Assembly: GCA_002711555.1 (NCBI GenBank)
Contig: PARQ01000018.1
Span: 92,439-99,310, forward strand
Reading direction: 5' to 3'
Source: Rhodospirillaceae bacterium
Lineage (GTDB): Bacteria; Pseudomonadota; Alphaproteobacteria; UBA8366
Length of the DNA: 6,872 nucleotides
Shown: piece by piece, positions 5,136 through 6,872 of the stretch
Layout of the letters: every line of letters begins with the position of its first letter
Position numbering within the stretch: the stretch's first letter is position 1
Position numbers and translations under genes: made by a program
The notes under the pieces: model-generated
Told to the model about the DNA's origin: nothing
The model's database searches: none
Seen by the model: only the letters and a program-made list of their open reading frames with translations

Positions 5136-6706
5136 TGCTTACTTTGCTTTATCACCAAAAATGGGAATTAAAAAAAAAGACTGTTAGGGGGGCTAATGGC
5201 GTTGTATCCAGCCAGCACTACCTGGCCTCAGAGGTTGGCGCTGAAATTCTTCGCGCTGGCGGCAACGCTGTTGATGCTGCGATCGCAACCTCTTTTGCGG
5301 TATCGGTTGTGGAGCCATGGATGAGTGGCCTGGGTGGCGGTGGCTATATGCAAGTAGCCCTCGCCGATGAAGCAACAAACTACAGAACTTTTCATTTTGG
5401 GATGCGTACGCCCAGTGAAATTGATACTGATTATTATCCTCTTGCAGCAGGAAATTTTTCTAGCGGTGACCTCTTTTCATGGCCAAGTGTTTTGGAAGAC
5501 CGAAATATCATTGGTTTTCACTCAATAGCGGTACCGGGACAAATTGCAGGTATTGCCAAAGCGCATGCTCGCTACGCAACAATGCCGTGGAGAGAGCTTC
5601 TACAACCAGCAATTGATTTAGCAAAACGCGGGTTACCAATTACCTGGAGCATGTCTCTTCGATGTCTTGGCGCAGCAAAAGAATTAAAGCAGTTTAATGC
5701 ATCACGAGAAATTTATCTCGATGCTCACGACCTTCCATTACAACCAATTCAGGGTCAAGACATTCCGCTATCGCCGCTAGGAAAGTTGCCGATGACACTT
5801 GAACGCCTTGCTGAAGCGGGTGCAGATGATTTCTACCGTGGCGACATAGCTCAAACAATAATTGCAGATCTTAAGGATGGTGGTAATGCCATAACCGCGC
5901 CCGATCTATCTGATTATAATGCTCAAGAAACCGACAGTCTCGCGATTCCCTACCGCGACATAACTATTCATGCAACGCCCCACCTGACTGCAGGGCCTAC
6001 AATGGCACGTGTGGTGAGTCTAGCCACAGATTTAGTGCAAAGAAAAGGCACCCCAGAGGCATCAACTTATGCATGTTGGGCTAGCTCTTTGGAGCAGGCA
6101 TATAATGAGCGACTTACGACTATGGGTGATACCATTGATTCGAATGGATGCACTACCCATATCAGCATAGCGGACAAACACGGGAATTTGGTTAGTTTAA
6201 CGCAAACTTTGCTCTCTGTTTTCGGGAGTCGTGTGACCCTCCCAGAAACCGGGATTCTTATGAACAACGGCATATACTGGTTCAACCCACTCCCCAACAA
6301 ACCAAATTCACTTGCACCAAACAAAGGGGCACTTTGCAATATGTGCCCAGCAATCGTAGAAAAGAATGGGAAACCTTATTTTGCAATAGGTGCGTCTGGT
6401 GGACGGCGAATTATGCCAGCTGTATTTCAGTTAATATCAATGCTAGGAATACTAGAAATGGAGTTGGATGCTGCTGCCCACCAACCGCGCATTGACGTGA
6501 GTGGAGAGGGGCGATGCACTGTAGATCCAGAATTAGGGTTAGAGATACGTGCCGCTATAGAAAAACGAATGCCTGTCTTCGTTGGCGAAAATTCAGTTTT
6601 CCCAACCTTATATGCCTGCCCTAACATCGCATTAATTGAGCCATCGGGAGAATTTGCAGGATTCACACACCCCATGACCCCTACCTCAGCCACTGTTGCG
6701 GTGTGA
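5135..6706 (+). CDS. Gamma-glutamyltransferase-family Ntn hydrolase, probably not acting on gamma-glutamyl groups
   Basis: A 523-residue member of the Ggt family (PF01019), which self-cleaves to expose an N-terminal threonine. Numbered from ATG 5135: GGNAVDAAIATSFAVSVVEP at 42-61, SGLGGGGYM at 64-72, the processing site CTTHIS at 339-344 with Thr340 as nucleophile, and GASGGRRI at 419-426 with Gly422/423 as oxyanion glycines. Against E. coli GGT, from memory, the ligand residues are changed: R114 to Gly89, N411 to Leu360, Q430 to Gly379, D433 to Trp382, S462/S463 to Cys401/Asn402. The lid loop is about 10 residues shorter. No signal peptide is visible, so it is probably cytoplasmic. The frame extends up to an ATG at 5057, but family similarity starts near residue 15 of the form given and the extension would overlap the MmgE/PrpD start. 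Oxamate amidohydrolase- or acylase-like activity is possible. The family is sure, the substrate unknown. Confidence 0.9.
   Translation: MLTLLYHQKWELKKKTVRGANGVVSSQHYLASEVGAEILRAGGNAVDAAIATSFAVSVVEPWMSGLGGGGYMQVALADEATNYRTFHFGMRTPSEIDTDYYPLAAGNFSSGDLFSWPSVLEDRNIIGFHSIAVPGQIAGIAKAHARYATMPWRELLQPAIDLAKRGLPITWSMSLRCLGAAKELKQFNASREIYLDAHDLPLQPIQGQDIPLSPLGKLPMTLERLAEAGADDFYRGDIAQTIIADLKDGGNAITAPDLSDYNAQETDSLAIPYRDITIHATPHLTAGPTMARVVSLATDLVQRKGTPEASTYACWASSLEQAYNERLTTMGDTIDSNGCTTHISIADKHGNLVSLTQTLLSVFGSRVTLPETGILMNNGIYWFNPLPNKPNSLAPNKGALCNMCPAIVEKNGKPYFAIGASGGRRIMPAVFQLISMLGILEMELDAAAHQPRIDVSGEGRCTVDPELGLEIRAAIEKRMPVFVGENSVFPTLYACPNIALIEPSGEFAGFTHPMTPTSATVAV
5170..5178 (+). repeat. Nine-A homopolymer near the start of the Ggt-family gene
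   Basis: Nine consecutive A residues covering the end of codon 12 to codon 15 (Leu-Lys-Lys-Lys) of the Ggt-family gene. Runs of this length are slippage-prone in replication and transcription. Loss of one A would join an out-of-frame ATG at 5161 to the gene. Eight-A runs also occur inside the aminotransferase gene (minus strand, opposite the T run at 1748-1755) and the pta-like gene (2689-2696), so such tracts are not unique here. Confidence 0.5.
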
Positions 6707-6709
6707 CGA

Positions 6710-6872
6710 TTAACCCTTCGGAATAACCCCTTTTACGGTGCCTTTGGCAAGGCCTTGATTGCGCTTATGGTGATTAGAGTCAACCAATATACCCTTGCGA
6801 AGATTTTCTGCATATGCCTCGGCAGCCCTTTCACCTGGAACTCGGACGGGCACTTTTGGATTAATCGAGGGC
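6710..6872 (-). CDS. C-terminal fragment of an unidentified protein, possibly Ldh_2 (malate/L-lactate dehydrogenase) family
   Basis: On the minus strand a frame stays open from the window edge to a TAA at 6712-6710, giving 53 residues. It contains VPVRVPGERAAEAYAENLRK followed by GILVD, and ends with GTVKGVIPKG. The pattern Arg-x-Pro-Gly-Glu-Arg, a charged helix, then Gly-Ile is what I remember from the C-terminal end of Ldh_2 oxidoreductases (PF02615; malate, lactate or ureidoglycolate dehydrogenases using NAD(P)). The last 20 or so residues are not typical of that family. The stop is 3 bases from the stop of the Ggt-family gene (convergent). The frame is credible because of its codon use and clean end; the family assignment is weak, and the start lies beyond the window. 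Confidence 0.55.
   Translation of the reverse strand, partial: PSINPKVPVRVPGERAAEAYAENLRKGILVDSNHHKRNQGLAKGTVKGVIPKG

Noticed and set aside
6740..6753. GCCTT-TGGC-AAGGC hairpin just after the Ggt-family gene, considered as a terminator.
   Set aside because: The stem is short, no T-tract follows on either strand, and it lies inside the reading frame of the minus-strand gene.

Overview
The window looks like a stretch of chromosome from a low-to-mid GC (clearly below 50% by eye), gene-dense proteobacterium. An alphaproteobacterium, perhaps a marine one, is my best guess. This rests on an MlaC/HpnM-like gene end, a beta-alanine/omega-amino-acid:pyruvate aminotransferase, a stand-alone phosphate acetyltransferase and an MmgE/PrpD protein, all packed with almost no spacer DNA. 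No phage, transposon, CRISPR, tRNA or rRNA signal is visible, and no gene-free stretch is longer than about 135 bases.

Layout, left to right. (1) Positions 1-548, plus strand: the last 58 codons of an MlaC/Ttg2D/HpnM-type periplasmic lipid-transport protein, overlapping by ATGA a small TM1367-type cyclophilin-like protein. (2) 552-1862, minus strand: a class III PLP aminotransferase of the omega-amino acid:pyruvate type. (3) 1863-1996: a divergent intergenic region with a perfect 7-3-7 inverted repeat and possible -10 elements facing both ways. (4) 1997-3678, plus strand: a two-gene operon of a phosphate acetyl/butyryltransferase and QueC (preQ0 synthase), joined by an ATGA overlap. (5) 3662-5062, minus strand: an MmgE/PrpD-family protein whose 3' end overlaps queC by 17 bases. 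(6) 5063-5134: a second divergent spacer. (7) 5135-6706, plus strand: a gamma-glutamyltransferase-family Ntn hydrolase. (8) 6710-6872, minus strand: the C-terminal end of a further gene, possibly a malate/lactate dehydrogenase-type (Ldh_2) oxidoreductase.

How the genes may fit together. The aminotransferase and Pta share a divergent control region; one moves amino groups from omega-amino acids to pyruvate and the other interconverts acyl-CoA and acyl phosphate. That would suit beta-alanine or taurine-type catabolism, but the enzyme that would link them is not in the window. The MmgE/PrpD protein, the Ggt-family enzyme and the possible Ldh_2 protein look like a second small catabolic cluster of unknown substrate. 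QueC belongs to tRNA queuosine synthesis and seems metabolically unrelated to its operon partner.

I see no clear new defence or mobile system. The most notable point is that the Ggt-family protein keeps the catalytic threonine and oxyanion glycines but, aligned from memory with E. coli GGT, has replaced essentially all residues that hold the gamma-glutamyl group, so its substrate is probably something else. Others are a Lys at the usual substrate-binding Arg of the aminotransferase, an internal insertion in QueC, the palindrome at 1927-1943, two corrected or ambiguous starts, and three gene-end junctions with no room for a terminator.
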